This document shows positions 1-9,000 of a stretch of 64,000 nucleotides of DNA, piece after piece. The translations under genes and the position numbers were made by a program. Location of the stretch: assembly GCA_964511625.1 (NCBI GenBank), contig CAZEJG010000008.1, positions 62,001-126,000 of the forward strand. Reading direction: 5' to 3'. The stretch is from Pseudohoeflea sp964511625. Its GTDB lineage: Bacteria > Pseudomonadota > Alphaproteobacteria > Rhizobiales > Rhizobiaceae. Positions within the stretch are counted from its first letter, which is position 1, and every line of letters starts with the position of its first letter. The notes below the pieces were generated by a model. That model was not told where the DNA came from. It did no database searches and worked only from the letters and a program-made list of their open reading frames with translations.

Positions 1-651
1 GAGAACCGCCATCTGCTCCGGTCCCGAAGCGAAGCGCCGGGCGGTCGCTGCCGGGATTACCAGCATTGCGGTGATCAGGAGAACGCCGACGATCTTCATG
101 GCGATGGCGATCACGATCGCCATCAGCACCATGAAGACGAGATTGGCCCGGGCGGCGTTCATTCCCTCGGCTTCGGCGAGATCGGGGCTCACGGTCACCG
201 CGAAGAGCGGCCGCCAGATGAAGGCGAGAACCGCGAGCACGACAGCGCCGCCGATCCAGATCATCGCGACATCGAGGCGCGAGACGGAGAGGATGTCACC
301 GAACAGGAGCCCCATGAGATCGACCCGCAGCCAGGCCATGGTCGACAGAACGACGAGCCCCAGCGCGAGCGATCCGTGCGAGAGGATTCCGAGCAGCGCA
401 TCCGCGGAAATCGCGGCGCGACGTTCGAGCGCCAACAGCGCCAACGAGACGAGAAGCGCCACGGCGAAGACGGCGAGCGTGATGTTGACCTCGAGCAGGA
501 AAGCCAGGGCGACGCCGAGCAATGCTGCGTGCGCCAGCGTGTCGCCGAAATAGGCCAGCCGGCGCCAGATGATGAAGCAACCGAGCGGCCCGGCGACGAT
601 GGCCATGCCGATGCCGGCGAGCAGCGCGCGCGTGAAGAAATCGTCGAGCAT
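1..651 (-). CDS. znuB: Zinc ABC transporter permease ZnuB, 3' end cut by window
   Basis: Inner-membrane permease of the high-affinity zinc importer ZnuABC. The visible 217 residues begin MLDDFFTRALLAGIGMAI and hold the family pattern FIIWRRLAYFGDTLAHAALLG, followed by successive hydrophobic segments typical of the ABC-3 (ZnuB/MntB) family. The family is usually about 260-290 residues, so the C-terminus lies beyond position 1. The start ATG (651..649) shares one base with the stop codon of znuC (TGATG), which indicates translational coupling. It is the downstream gene of a znuC-znuB operon transcribed away from znuA, and should be under the same Zur control. Identity is secure from sequence plus context. 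Confidence 0.95.
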   Translation of the reverse strand, partial: MLDDFFTRALLAGIGMAIVAGPLGCFIIWRRLAYFGDTLAHAALLGVALAFLLEVNITLAVFAVALLVSLALLALERRAAISADALLGILSHGSLALGLVVLSTMAWLRVDLMGLLFGDILSVSRLDVAMIWIGGAVVLAVLAFIWRPLFAVTVSPDLAEAEGMNAARANLVFMVLMAIVIAIAMKIVGVLLITAMLVIPAATARRFASGPEQMAVL

Positions 652-1607
652 CACATGCGCCCTCCTGCCTTGGACGCTTCGTCTTCAGGTTTCCCGGAAC
701 GAGCATGCCCGTGAGGATGGTCGTGGTCGTGACCGTGACGATCATCGTCATGCCCGTGATCGTGGTGCCCGTGATCATGGTGACCGTCATCGGGATGGCA
801 GTTGGTTGTGATGCTGCCGTCGGCATGCATGACCCGCCCATCGGCGAGATGGGTGTGGTCGTGCTGGTGCTGGTAGACGGCGAGTTGCGGCGAGCCGCGG
901 GCGCCGAACAATTGCCGGTACTCCTCGCTGTCCGCCACTGCGGTGGGCGTGCCCTGGCAGCAGACATGGCCGTTGAGGCACAGGACCCGGTCGGTCGCCG
1001 CCATCACCACATGGAGATCGTGCGAGATCAACAGAACCGCGCAATTGAGTTCGTCGCGGATGCGGCCGATGAGTTCATAGAGCGCGATCTCGCCGGCGAA
1101 ATCGACACCCTGCACCGGCTCGTCGAGCACCAGCAGGCCCGGCCGCCGGGCGATGGCGCGGGCAAGCATGACGCGCTGGAATTCGCCACCCGACAGGTTG
1201 CGCACCTCGGCGCGGGCGAGATGGGCCACACCGGTGCGCGTGAGTGCTGCTTCGGTATCGCTGCGCGAGAGCGGCTGGGTGAGCCGCATGAAGCGCTCGA
1301 CGGTGAGCGGCAGCGTCCAGTCGACGGAGAGTTTTTGCGGCACATAGCCCACGACAAGGCCCGATGCGCGCACGGCGGAGCCCTCGTCCGGCTTGACGAT
1401 GCCGAGCGCCATCTTGGCGGTGGTCGACTTGCCCGACCCGTTGGGTCCGATCAGGGTGAGGATCTCGCCGGGACGGATGTCGACGTCGATTCCGCGCACG
1501 AGCCAACGGCCGGAGCGAAAGACGCCGGCCTTGTTGAGGGAGACGAGCGGCTCTCCGCCGCCGGCATTCACGGGCTTTGCCTCGGCGGGTGCGGCAATCT
1601 GGTTCAT
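651..1607 (-). CDS. znuC: Zinc ABC transporter ATP-binding protein ZnuC with His-rich tail
   Basis: Cytoplasmic ATPase of the zinc importer, 318 residues. Walker A (GPNGSGKST, about residues 54-62), the signature LSGGEFQR, Walker B (LLVLDEPVQGVD) and the switch His (LISHDLH) are all present. After the ABC domain comes a C-terminal extension of roughly 60 residues very rich in His and Asp (for example HHDHGHHDHGHDDD), which is absent from enterobacterial ZnuC and probably binds or buffers zinc. ATG at 1607 was chosen because the protein aligns from MNQIAAP; an in-frame TTG-type extension upstream is poorly supported. It is divergent from znuA across a 98-bp promoter region and overlaps znuB by one base. 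Confidence 0.95.
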   Translation of the reverse strand: MNQIAAPAEAKPVNAGGGEPLVSLNKAGVFRSGRWLVRGIDVDIRPGEILTLIGPNGSGKSTTAKMALGIVKPDEGSAVRASGLVVGYVPQKLSVDWTLPLTVERFMRLTQPLSRSDTEAALTRTGVAHLARAEVRNLSGGEFQRVMLARAIARRPGLLVLDEPVQGVDFAGEIALYELIGRIRDELNCAVLLISHDLHVVMAATDRVLCLNGHVCCQGTPTAVADSEEYRQLFGARGSPQLAVYQHQHDHTHLADGRVMHADGSITTNCHPDDGHHDHGHHDHGHDDDRHGHDHDHPHGHARSGKPEDEASKAGGRM

Positions 1608-1651
1608 CGAAAAATTCCGGTCATTTCGTTGTTGCCGAGAGCTATTGCACA

Positions 1652-1666
1652 CGTTATACCGTAACG
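1652..1666. promoter_or_regulatory. Upstream Zur-like dyad (imperfect)
   Basis: CGTTATACCGTAACG is an inverted repeat with 5 of 6 arm bases paired around a 3-base spacer. It lies 18 bp centre-to-centre from a better dyad at 1669, between the divergent znuC and znuA genes. By arm sequence and position it fits a second zinc-uptake-regulator (Zur) operator. The Zur gene is not in this window. Confidence 0.6.
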
Positions 1667-1668
1667 CA

Positions 1669-1685
1669 ATGTTATCTTATAACAT
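1669..1685. promoter_or_regulatory. Zur box in the znuC/znuA divergent promoter
   Basis: ATGTTATCTTATAACAT is a perfect 7-bp inverted repeat (ATGTTAT / ATAACAT) around a 3-base centre. It resembles the AT-rich TGTTATA...TATAACA-type Zur operators known from alphaproteobacteria. It sits 20 bp before the znuA ATG and about 60 bp before znuC, placed to repress both directions when zinc is sufficient. Confidence 0.8.
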
Positions 1686-1705
1686 GACAGCAAAAGGAAT
1701 GTCTC

Positions 1706-2728
1706 ATGCGTCACGCTCTCCCTCTCCTCGCCGCGCTCGCGATCTCTGCCTCTCCGGCGGCCCTCGCCCAGGCACAGGCCGAACCGATGGTGATCACGTC
1801 GATCAAGCCGGTCAACTCGCTCGTAGCAGCGGTCATGGACGGAGTGGGCAAGCCTGAACTCCTCGTCAGCGGCGGGGCCTCGCCGCACGGCTACCAGCTC
1901 AAGCCGTCGCAGGCCGCGGACCTGCAGAAGGCCGACGTCGTCTTCTGGGTCGGTCCGGAACTGGAAACCTTTCTCACAAAGCCGCTCGAGACGATCGCCA
2001 CCGACGCACAGTCGGTACCGCTGATCGACGCCAGCGGGGTCGAAAAACTGGAACCACGCGAGGGCGGTACTTTCGAGCATCATGACCACCACCATGAGGG
2101 CGATGCTCATGATGACGAGGCGCATGAAGGCCACGCCGGAGAGGAGCACGCGGAGGCCGACCATGACCACGACGCGGCCGGAGCTGAACATGAGCACGAG
2201 CATGAGGAGATCGATCCGCATGCCTGGCTCGATCCGGAGAACGCCAAGGCTTTCGTCACCCAGATCGTGAGCGTGCTTTCGGCCGCCGATCCCGCCAACG
2301 CCGAGACCTATGCGAAGAATGGCGAGGCCGAAACGGCGAAGCTCGACGCGCTGATCGCGGAGGTCAACGAGACGCTCGCGCCGGTGCAGGGCCGATCGTT
2401 CATCGTCTTCCACGATGCCTACCACTATTTCGAGAACCGGTTCGGCATGGAGGCCGCGGGCTCGATCACCATCAATCCGGAACTGGCGCCCGGTGCGGAG
2501 CGCCTGACCGAGATCCAGACCAAGCTCAAGTCCCTCGACGCGGCCTGTGTCTTCTCCGAACCCCAGTTCGAACCGAAGGTCGTCTCCGTCGCCATCGAGG
2601 GCAGCAACGCGCGTCCGGGCGTTCTCGACCCGATCGGGGCGAACCTCGAAGACGGCCCGGACCTCTACTTCGAGCTCATCCGCAATCTCGCGACATCCAT
2701 GCGCGACTGCCTCTCCGACGCATCCTGA
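1706..2728 (+). CDS. znuA: Zinc ABC transporter substrate-binding protein ZnuA
   Basis: Periplasmic zinc-binding protein of the ZnuABC importer, 340 residues (cluster A-I / ZinT-type fold). It has a cleavable signal peptide (hydrophobic residues about 4-20, ending ALAQA). Likely zinc ligands are His61 (SPHGYQLKPSQ), His172 (IDPHAWLDP) and His236 (VFHDAYHYFENRFG). A charged His/Asp/Glu-rich loop spans about residues 125-167, the hallmark of zinc rather than manganese binders. Cys281 and Cys335 could form the disulfide seen in ZnuA proteins. It is expressed from the Zur-controlled region shared with znuCB and ends 14 bp from a convergent transglutaminase gene. Confidence 0.96.
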   Translation: MRHALPLLAALAISASPAALAQAQAEPMVITSIKPVNSLVAAVMDGVGKPELLVSGGASPHGYQLKPSQAADLQKADVVFWVGPELETFLTKPLETIATDAQSVPLIDASGVEKLEPREGGTFEHHDHHHEGDAHDDEAHEGHAGEEHAEADHDHDAAGAEHEHEHEEIDPHAWLDPENAKAFVTQIVSVLSAADPANAETYAKNGEAETAKLDALIAEVNETLAPVQGRSFIVFHDAYHYFENRFGMEAAGSITINPELAPGAERLTEIQTKLKSLDAACVFSEPQFEPKVVSVAIEGSNARPGVLDPIGANLEDGPDLYFELIRNLATSMRDCLSDAS

Positions 2729-2742
2729 GGCAGAACGACCTT

Positions 2743-3621
2743 CTACTCGATTGGGATCACATCGACGGACTGCCGGCTCTTCTGACCGCCGGCGGTCCGC
2801 ATGATCCCCTTGACCGGCGCCACATCCGAATAGTCACGCCCATAGGCGACGATGACGTGGTCCGGGCCCGCGAAGGTGGCGTTTGTCGGGTCATACTCGA
2901 CCCAGCCGACATGCGGCCCGCACCAGGCCGAAACCCAGGCGTGCATGGCATCGGCCCCTTCGAGCCGAGGCTTGCCGGGGGGAGGAATGGTGCGGATGAA
3001 CCCGCTCACATAGCCTGCCGGGATGCCGAGGCTCCTGAGCCCGGAGATCATGATGTGGGTGAAATCCTGGCAGACCCCGTGCCGCTGTTCAAAGGCCTCG
3101 CCGGCGGATGTGTCGACGGTCGTCGCCTCCGGATCGAAGACCATGTCACGGTGCAGCGCGAGACCCAGCGCCTCCACCTTTCCGGCAAGACCTGCCGCCC
3201 CCTCCGTCGCCGATCGCGCATAGGCGGCGATATCGGCGTCGACAGGGACGCGCTTGCTCGGCGTGCAGAAATGGACCGGTGACAAAGGTCCCAGATCGCG
3301 CCAGCCCGCGATTTCCGCGCCCAGCGCATCGGGCGGCGTCGGGAGCCCTTCCGGGTAGGCCCCGCCGGTGACCTCGACTCGCGCCTGCAGGCGGATGTCG
3401 ACCTCTTCGATCACGGTGTCGAAGGCAACCGCGGTTTCGGCATTACCGAAGAAATCGAAACGGTCCGTCCGCCGCGAGGGCTGCGGCGAGAACGACAGGT
3501 TGCCGGCAATCAGGCGCTGGCGGCCGGGCTTGTCTACCGGCATGAGATGGACGATCTGCCGCGCGTTCACCGCGGCGGCCTGATAGGCGAAGGTCATCGT
3601 CATCGAGATATCGTAACGCAT
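2743..3621 (-). CDS. Transglutaminase-like cysteine peptidase/transferase (second of the cluster)
   Basis: 292-residue cytoplasmic protein with an N-terminal beta-rich transglutaminase-associated region and a C-terminal transglutaminase-like core. The catalytic triad is visible as Cys184 (RHGVCQDFTH), His227 (DAMHAWV) and Asp244 (VEYDPTN), so it should be active. The start is ATG at 3621, where conserved sequence MRYDISMTMTF begins; the open frame continues upstream into the previous gene's end but without a better start. It is the last gene of a three-gene operon, 25 bp after the ATP-grasp/alpha-E gene. In other genomes such transglutaminases co-occur with COG2308/COG2307 proteins. The substrate is unknown; it may cut or transfer the peptide bond made by the ligase partner. 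Confidence 0.88.
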   Translation of the reverse strand: MRYDISMTMTFAYQAAAVNARQIVHLMPVDKPGRQRLIAGNLSFSPQPSRRTDRFDFFGNAETAVAFDTVIEEVDIRLQARVEVTGGAYPEGLPTPPDALGAEIAGWRDLGPLSPVHFCTPSKRVPVDADIAAYARSATEGAAGLAGKVEALGLALHRDMVFDPEATTVDTSAGEAFEQRHGVCQDFTHIMISGLRSLGIPAGYVSGFIRTIPPPGKPRLEGADAMHAWVSAWCGPHVGWVEYDPTNATFAGPDHVIVAYGRDYSDVAPVKGIMRTAGGQKSRQSVDVIPIE

Positions 3622-3646
3622 GTCCGCGACGGTCCGCCCAGGCTCT

Positions 3647-6052
3647 TCAGTTGAAGTAGGTGTCGCCGAGATCGGTCGACAGCGCAAGGATCTGTTCGGC
3701 CAGCGCAACGAGCGCGGCCGGGTCGAGTGTCTCCGGCGTGTGGACCGAGATATCGGTCGACAGCCGAAGGGCCGCGCGCGCCAGAGGCGAAAGCCGGCCG
3801 TTCGAACCGGCGCCGGGCAGGAGATTGATATGGCCGAGAATCTCCTCGATCTGACAGGCGACCGAACGCGGATTGAGCGGATCGAGCGCCAGAAGGTCGA
3901 TGACGGTAGCGCGGCTCGTGTTGACCGAATAGCGCCGGCGGTGGGTCATCACGCTGTCGCCGATCTCGATGCAGAGGTCAAAGCCGCCTTCCGGCGCAAT
4001 CGGATCGGCGAAGATCTGCAGCAAATGCACCGTGCTGATGGCGCGTTCGAGCGCCCGGCCGAGCGACAGGAACCGCCAGCCGGCGAAGCGGTACATGTTG
4101 TCGTGGACGAGCCCCGAGAAGCCGGTGATCTTGCGCAACAGCACGCTCATGGCGACGGCCGCATCGTCGCCGGGGTCGACGGAATGGCTCATGCGCTCGA
4201 CCGTCTTCTGCAGATCGGCGAGCGAGGCCCAGGCGTCGATCGAAAACCGGTCGCGCAACCGGTTGGCGCTTCCGGTCGCCGCGCCAAGAACGGAGACGAG
4301 CGCATCGGGAATGCCGTCGGTGGTCGAAAGCCCCCTCGCCTCGAGATAGCTTTCGAGCGACGGAATCAGCGGTGTGACGCCTTCCGGCATCTCGTTGACC
4401 CGGCCGTGATAGGCGCGCAGGAGCCTCATCGTGCCTTCCGCGCGTTCAACGTAGCGCCCGAGCCAGAAGAGGTTGTCTGCGGCACGGCTCGGCAGCCATC
4501 CGCTCTGGGCGCGGCCGAATTCGCCGGAACCGCTTTCGAGCATCGTCTCACGGACAATCGGCTGGTCGGAAATCACCCAGACATCGGCCACGGTTCCGCC
4601 GCGCCGCAGCGACACCGCCGACGGATCGGCGCCGCTCGCGGCAATGCGCGCATAGCCCCCCGGCATGACCTGCCAGCCCGAGGGCGTGCGCGCCATGAAG
4701 ACGCGGATCGACATCGGACGCGGGCTCAGCCGCCCCTCGTTCCAGACCGGGGTGCTCGACAGCGACACCGCTTCCTGACCGACGAGCATCGGGCCCGAGT
4801 TCTTGAGCCAGTCATCGAGCGTGCCGGCGGATGCCGGTCTAAGTTCGCCGCCGAGGCTCGTCTGCCGGTCGGGCTCGAGCGGCATGTGCAGCGAGTTGGC
4901 CGGTCCGATCATCATATGGGAGGCGTTTTCGAGGACGTGCCGTCGCTCGGCCTCCGAACCGCACCACCAGGTGGCGATGTTGGGGATGGCGAGCGGCCTG
5001 CCGGTCAGCACCTGGGAAAGACGCGGCAGGAACGCCATGAAGGCGCGCGCTTCGAGAACGCCGGAGCCGAGCGCATTGACCATGGTGACGTTGCCCGCAC
5101 GCAGGGCGGCGAGCAAGCCGGGCGTGCCGAGCCTGGAACTCTCGTCGAGCTCCATCGGATCCGCCCAGTTGGCGTCGAGCCTGCGCCAGAGGACGCTGAT
5201 CGGTTGCGGACCGGAAATGGTCCGCACCATCAGTTCGCCGTCGACGACGGTCAGGTCCTCGCCTTCGAGCAGCGCCATGCCGAGATAGCGGGCGATATAG
5301 GCATGTTCGAAATAGGCGTCGTTCATCGGACCTGGCGTGAGAATGCCGACCCGGCTGTCGTCCTCGCGCCTCAGGCGGTTGAGGCCCTCGCGGAATGCCT
5401 TGAAGAAGCCTGCGACGCGGAGCACGCGGGCATCGCGGTAGAAGCCGGCGAAACTGTGCATCGACGCCATGCGGTTTTCGAGCGCATAGCCGGCGCCCGA
5501 GGGCGCCTGGGTGCGGTCGCCGAGCACCCACCAGCCGCCGTCGGCGCCCCGGCCGATGTCGAAGGCGACGAAATGCAGAAAATGGCCCGAGGCGGGCTTC
5601 ATTCCAACAACCGGCCTGAGCCATTCCGGATTGCCGGCGACCAGCATGGCCGGCAGATGACCCTCCCGCGTCAGACGGTTCTCGCCGTAAAGGTCGGAGA
5701 GGACAAGTTCGAGAAGGTCGGCGCGTTGCTTGAGCCCGGTCTCGATTTCGGTCCATTCGTCTCCCGGAATGAGAACCGGCACCGGGCTGAGCGGCCAGTC
5801 GCGTTCCGAACGGTCGGCATCGCCATACTGGCGATAGAAGACGCCCGCCTCGCGCAGATAGCTCGCCCCACGGGCAAACTGGGCGTCGAGCTGTTCCGGC
5901 GTGCGGGCGGCGAGATGGCCGATCAGGTCGGCCCAGACCTGCCGCATCCGGCCGTCGGAACCGACCAGTTCATCCGGCGCCCCCGGTATCGGCGCATATC
6001 CGGAAAGGAAAGCGTCGATGCCGTCGGAGTGGTGGGGCTGTGTTTCGTTCAT
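3647..6052 (-). CDS. Fused circularly permuted ATP-grasp ligase / alpha-E domain protein
   Basis: 801 residues carrying two families usually found as separate adjacent genes. Residues about 1-500 match the circularly permuted type-2 ATP-grasp (COG2308): DRTQAPSGAGYALENR near 179-194, ILTPGPMNDAYFEHAYIA near 237-254, and NALGSGVLE near 327. Residues about 520-795 are the helical alpha-E domain (COG2307), starting LPSRAADNLFWLGRYVERAE. The ATP-grasp half is expected to join a carboxylate to an amine using ATP; alpha-E is a companion domain of unknown role. ATG at 6052 lies one base after the stop of the upstream DUF2126 gene, so the pair is surely co-transcribed. Family assignment is strong; the substrate and product are unknown. 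Confidence 0.92.
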   Translation of the reverse strand: MNETQPHHSDGIDAFLSGYAPIPGAPDELVGSDGRMRQVWADLIGHLAARTPEQLDAQFARGASYLREAGVFYRQYGDADRSERDWPLSPVPVLIPGDEWTEIETGLKQRADLLELVLSDLYGENRLTREGHLPAMLVAGNPEWLRPVVGMKPASGHFLHFVAFDIGRGADGGWWVLGDRTQAPSGAGYALENRMASMHSFAGFYRDARVLRVAGFFKAFREGLNRLRREDDSRVGILTPGPMNDAYFEHAYIARYLGMALLEGEDLTVVDGELMVRTISGPQPISVLWRRLDANWADPMELDESSRLGTPGLLAALRAGNVTMVNALGSGVLEARAFMAFLPRLSQVLTGRPLAIPNIATWWCGSEAERRHVLENASHMMIGPANSLHMPLEPDRQTSLGGELRPASAGTLDDWLKNSGPMLVGQEAVSLSSTPVWNEGRLSPRPMSIRVFMARTPSGWQVMPGGYARIAASGADPSAVSLRRGGTVADVWVISDQPIVRETMLESGSGEFGRAQSGWLPSRAADNLFWLGRYVERAEGTMRLLRAYHGRVNEMPEGVTPLIPSLESYLEARGLSTTDGIPDALVSVLGAATGSANRLRDRFSIDAWASLADLQKTVERMSHSVDPGDDAAVAMSVLLRKITGFSGLVHDNMYRFAGWRFLSLGRALERAISTVHLLQIFADPIAPEGGFDLCIEIGDSVMTHRRRYSVNTSRATVIDLLALDPLNPRSVACQIEEILGHINLLPGAGSNGRLSPLARAALRLSTDISVHTPETLDPAALVALAEQILALSTDLGDTYFN

Positions 6053-6053
6053 C

Positions 6054-9000
6054 TCAGACCATCGGTGGGCGGCGCAGGTCGAGCGTCATCGGGAATTCGG
6101 GATGCGGGTTCTCGTAGGGCGGCGTGAAGCTGCCCGGCGTATGCCCGCGCGGCTCGAAGCGCGCCAGCCGCCGCGCCTCCGCCTCGTTGCCGTTGACCGG
6201 GAAGGTCTCGTAGTTGCGCCCCCCCGGATGGGCGACGTGATAGACGCAGCCGCCAATCGCCCGTCCCGACCAAGTGTCGTAGATGTCGAAGGTCAGCGGT
6301 GCATGGACGGGAACCACCGGATGCAACGCCATGGCCGGCTGCCAGGCCTTGTAGCGCACCGCGCCGACCGAGACCCCGTTGGTCGAGGTGCCCGTCAGCG
6401 GCACCTGTCGACCGTTGCAGGTGACGATGTAGCGTTCCGCATCGGCGGCCGCGAGTCGCACCTGAAGGCGCTCGACCGAACTGTCAGTGTAACGCACCGT
6501 GCCGCCGATCGCTCCGGTCTCGCCGAGAACGTGCCATGGCTCGAGCGCCTGCCGGATTTCGAGCTGGGCGCCGTCATATTCCACCGATCCACAGAATGGG
6601 AAACGGAACTCGGCCTGCGCCTCGTACCAGTCCGGCCGGAGTGAGAATCCATGACGGTCGAGGTCGTCGAGCACGTCGAGGAAATCCTCCCAGATGAAGT
6701 GCGGGAGCATGAAGCGGTCGGCAAGCGTCGTTCCCCAGCGGGTGAACTTGCCCTTGACCGGGTTCTCCCACATGCGCGCGATCAACGCCCTGAGCAGCAC
6801 CTGCTGGGCAAGGCTCATGCGCGGGTCCGGCGGCATCTCGAAGCCCCGGAACTCGACGAGACCAAGCCGGCCCGTGGGACCATCGGGTGAATAGAGCTTG
6901 TCGATGCAGATCTCGGCGCGGTGGGTGTTGCCGGTGACGTCGACCAAGAGATTGCGGAGCAGACGGTCGACCAGCCAGGGAAGCGGCGCCTCGCCCTCCC
7001 CCGGTCGCGGAATCTGCGCCAGCGCAATCTCGAGTTCATAGAGGCTGTCGTGGCGGCCCTCGTCGATGCGCGGCGCCTGGCTCGTGGGGCCGATGAACAT
7101 GCCGGAGAACAGGTAGGACAGGCTCGGATGGCGCTGCCAGTGCAGGATCAGGCTGGCAAGCAGATCGGGCCGGCGCAGGAACGGGCTGTCGAGCGGCGTG
7201 GCGCCACCGACGACCACGTGGTTGCCACCGCCGGTGCCGGTGTGGCGGCCATCGATCATGAACTTGTCGGCGCCGAGACGGCACTGACGGGCCTCTTCGT
7301 AAACGCCCTCGGTGATGGCAACGCACTCCTCCCAGCTGGCTGCCGGGTGGATATTGACCTCGATGACACCGGGGTCGGGGGCGACGCGGATGACGTTCAT
7401 GCGCGGATCATGCGGCGGCTGATAGCCCTCGATGTGAACCGGGACGCCGAGAGCCTTGGCCGATTCCTCGGCCGCGGCCACCAGTTCGAGATAATCCTCG
7501 AGACGGACCACCGGCGGCATGAAGACGCACAAGCGGCCATCGCGCGGTTCGACTGAAATCGCCGTACGCACCGCGCCGCCGAGTTCGCCGATCGTCTGCT
7601 CGACGATCTCCTGCCCGGCTTCGGACGCCGTGAAACTCGCCACATGCTGATCGGGCGTGGCCGGATGGCTCTCGTGCGGATCGCGCGGCTTCAGTTCGTC
7701 CGGCTCGGGCAGATCGCCGCGCGGCTCCGTCGGGTCCTGCGGATTGATGAACGGATAGGACGCCGCAGGCACATGCGGCAGCGAGCCGAGCGGCAGGCGA
7801 TAGCCCACCGGACTATCGCCGGGCACCAGGAAGATCTTGCCGCGGCGCAGGTTCCACAGTTCCGACTGCCAGCCCCCCTTGGCAGCCTTCGACTGCCACT
7901 TCTGGATGGGCAAGACATAGCCGCTGGGCCTGGAGAGACCACGCTCGAAGACGGCCGCCATGCGATGGCGCTCCTCCGCGTCCTCGATCTTCGAGTTCTC
8001 GGGCGTGACGTTGTCGGGCAGCTTGCCTTCCTTGAGGATCCATTCGGCGGGGTCCTCATAGGCCGGCTGGACGTTATCCTGCTCGACGCCCATGCGAGAC
8101 GCGAATTCCTTGAGAAGGGCTTCGGCGTTCTCGGCGGTCGCCGCCTCGTTGACGGATTTCTCCTCGGCGATCAGCGACGGATCGGTCCAGATCGGCTTGT
8201 CGTCGCGCCGCCAGTAGAGCGAGAAGGTCCAGCGCGGCAGGGTTTCGCCTGGATACCACTTGCCCTGACCGTAATGAAGGAAGCCGCCCGGTGCGAAGCG
8301 CTCGCGCAGCCGGCGGATCAGCTTGTCGGCGAGTTCACGCTTCTGCGGGCCGACGGCCGCAGTATTCCATTCCGCGCTCTCGAAGTCGTCGATGGACACG
8401 AAGGTCGGCTCGCCGCCCATCGTCAGTCGCACGTCGCCGGCCTTGAGATGCTCGTCGACCTTGCGTCCGAGCGCGTTGAGATCGGACCAGGCCTCCTCGC
8501 TGAAGGGCTTGGTGATGCGCGGATGCTCGGCCACGCGCTTCACGCTCATGTCGAAATCGAAGTCGACCTCGGCATAGGACGCCATGCCCGAGATCGGCGC
8601 AGCGTTGCGGTAATGGGGCGTGGCGGCAAGCGGAATATGGCTTTCGCCGGTCAGCAGTCCCGAGGTCGGGTCGAGGCCGATCCAGCCGGCGCCGGGAATG
8701 AAAACTTCCGCCCAGGCGTGGAGATCGGTGAAGTCGTGATCGGTGCCCGAAGGACCATCAAGCGCCTCGAGGTCCGGCTTGAGCTGGATGAGGTAGCCCG
8801 AAACGAACCGCGCTGCGAGGCCGAGGTTGCGCAGGATCTGCACGAGCAGCCAGCTGGTATCGCGGCACGATCCGGTGCCGACCGAAAAGGTCTCTTCCGG
8901 CGTCTGCACGCCCGGCTCCATGCGAATGACGTAGCCGATCTCGCTGGCGAGACGCGCATTCAACCCGACGACGAAGTCCACCGTCCGCTGGGTATCGCGG

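Noticed and set aside
3620..6127. An 835-codon open frame on the plus strand, antisense to the ATP-grasp/alpha-E gene
   Set aside because: Long antisense frames are expected in GC-rich coding DNA; the translation is Arg/Gly/Ala/Asp-rich with no domain pattern, while the minus-strand frame has clear family motifs.
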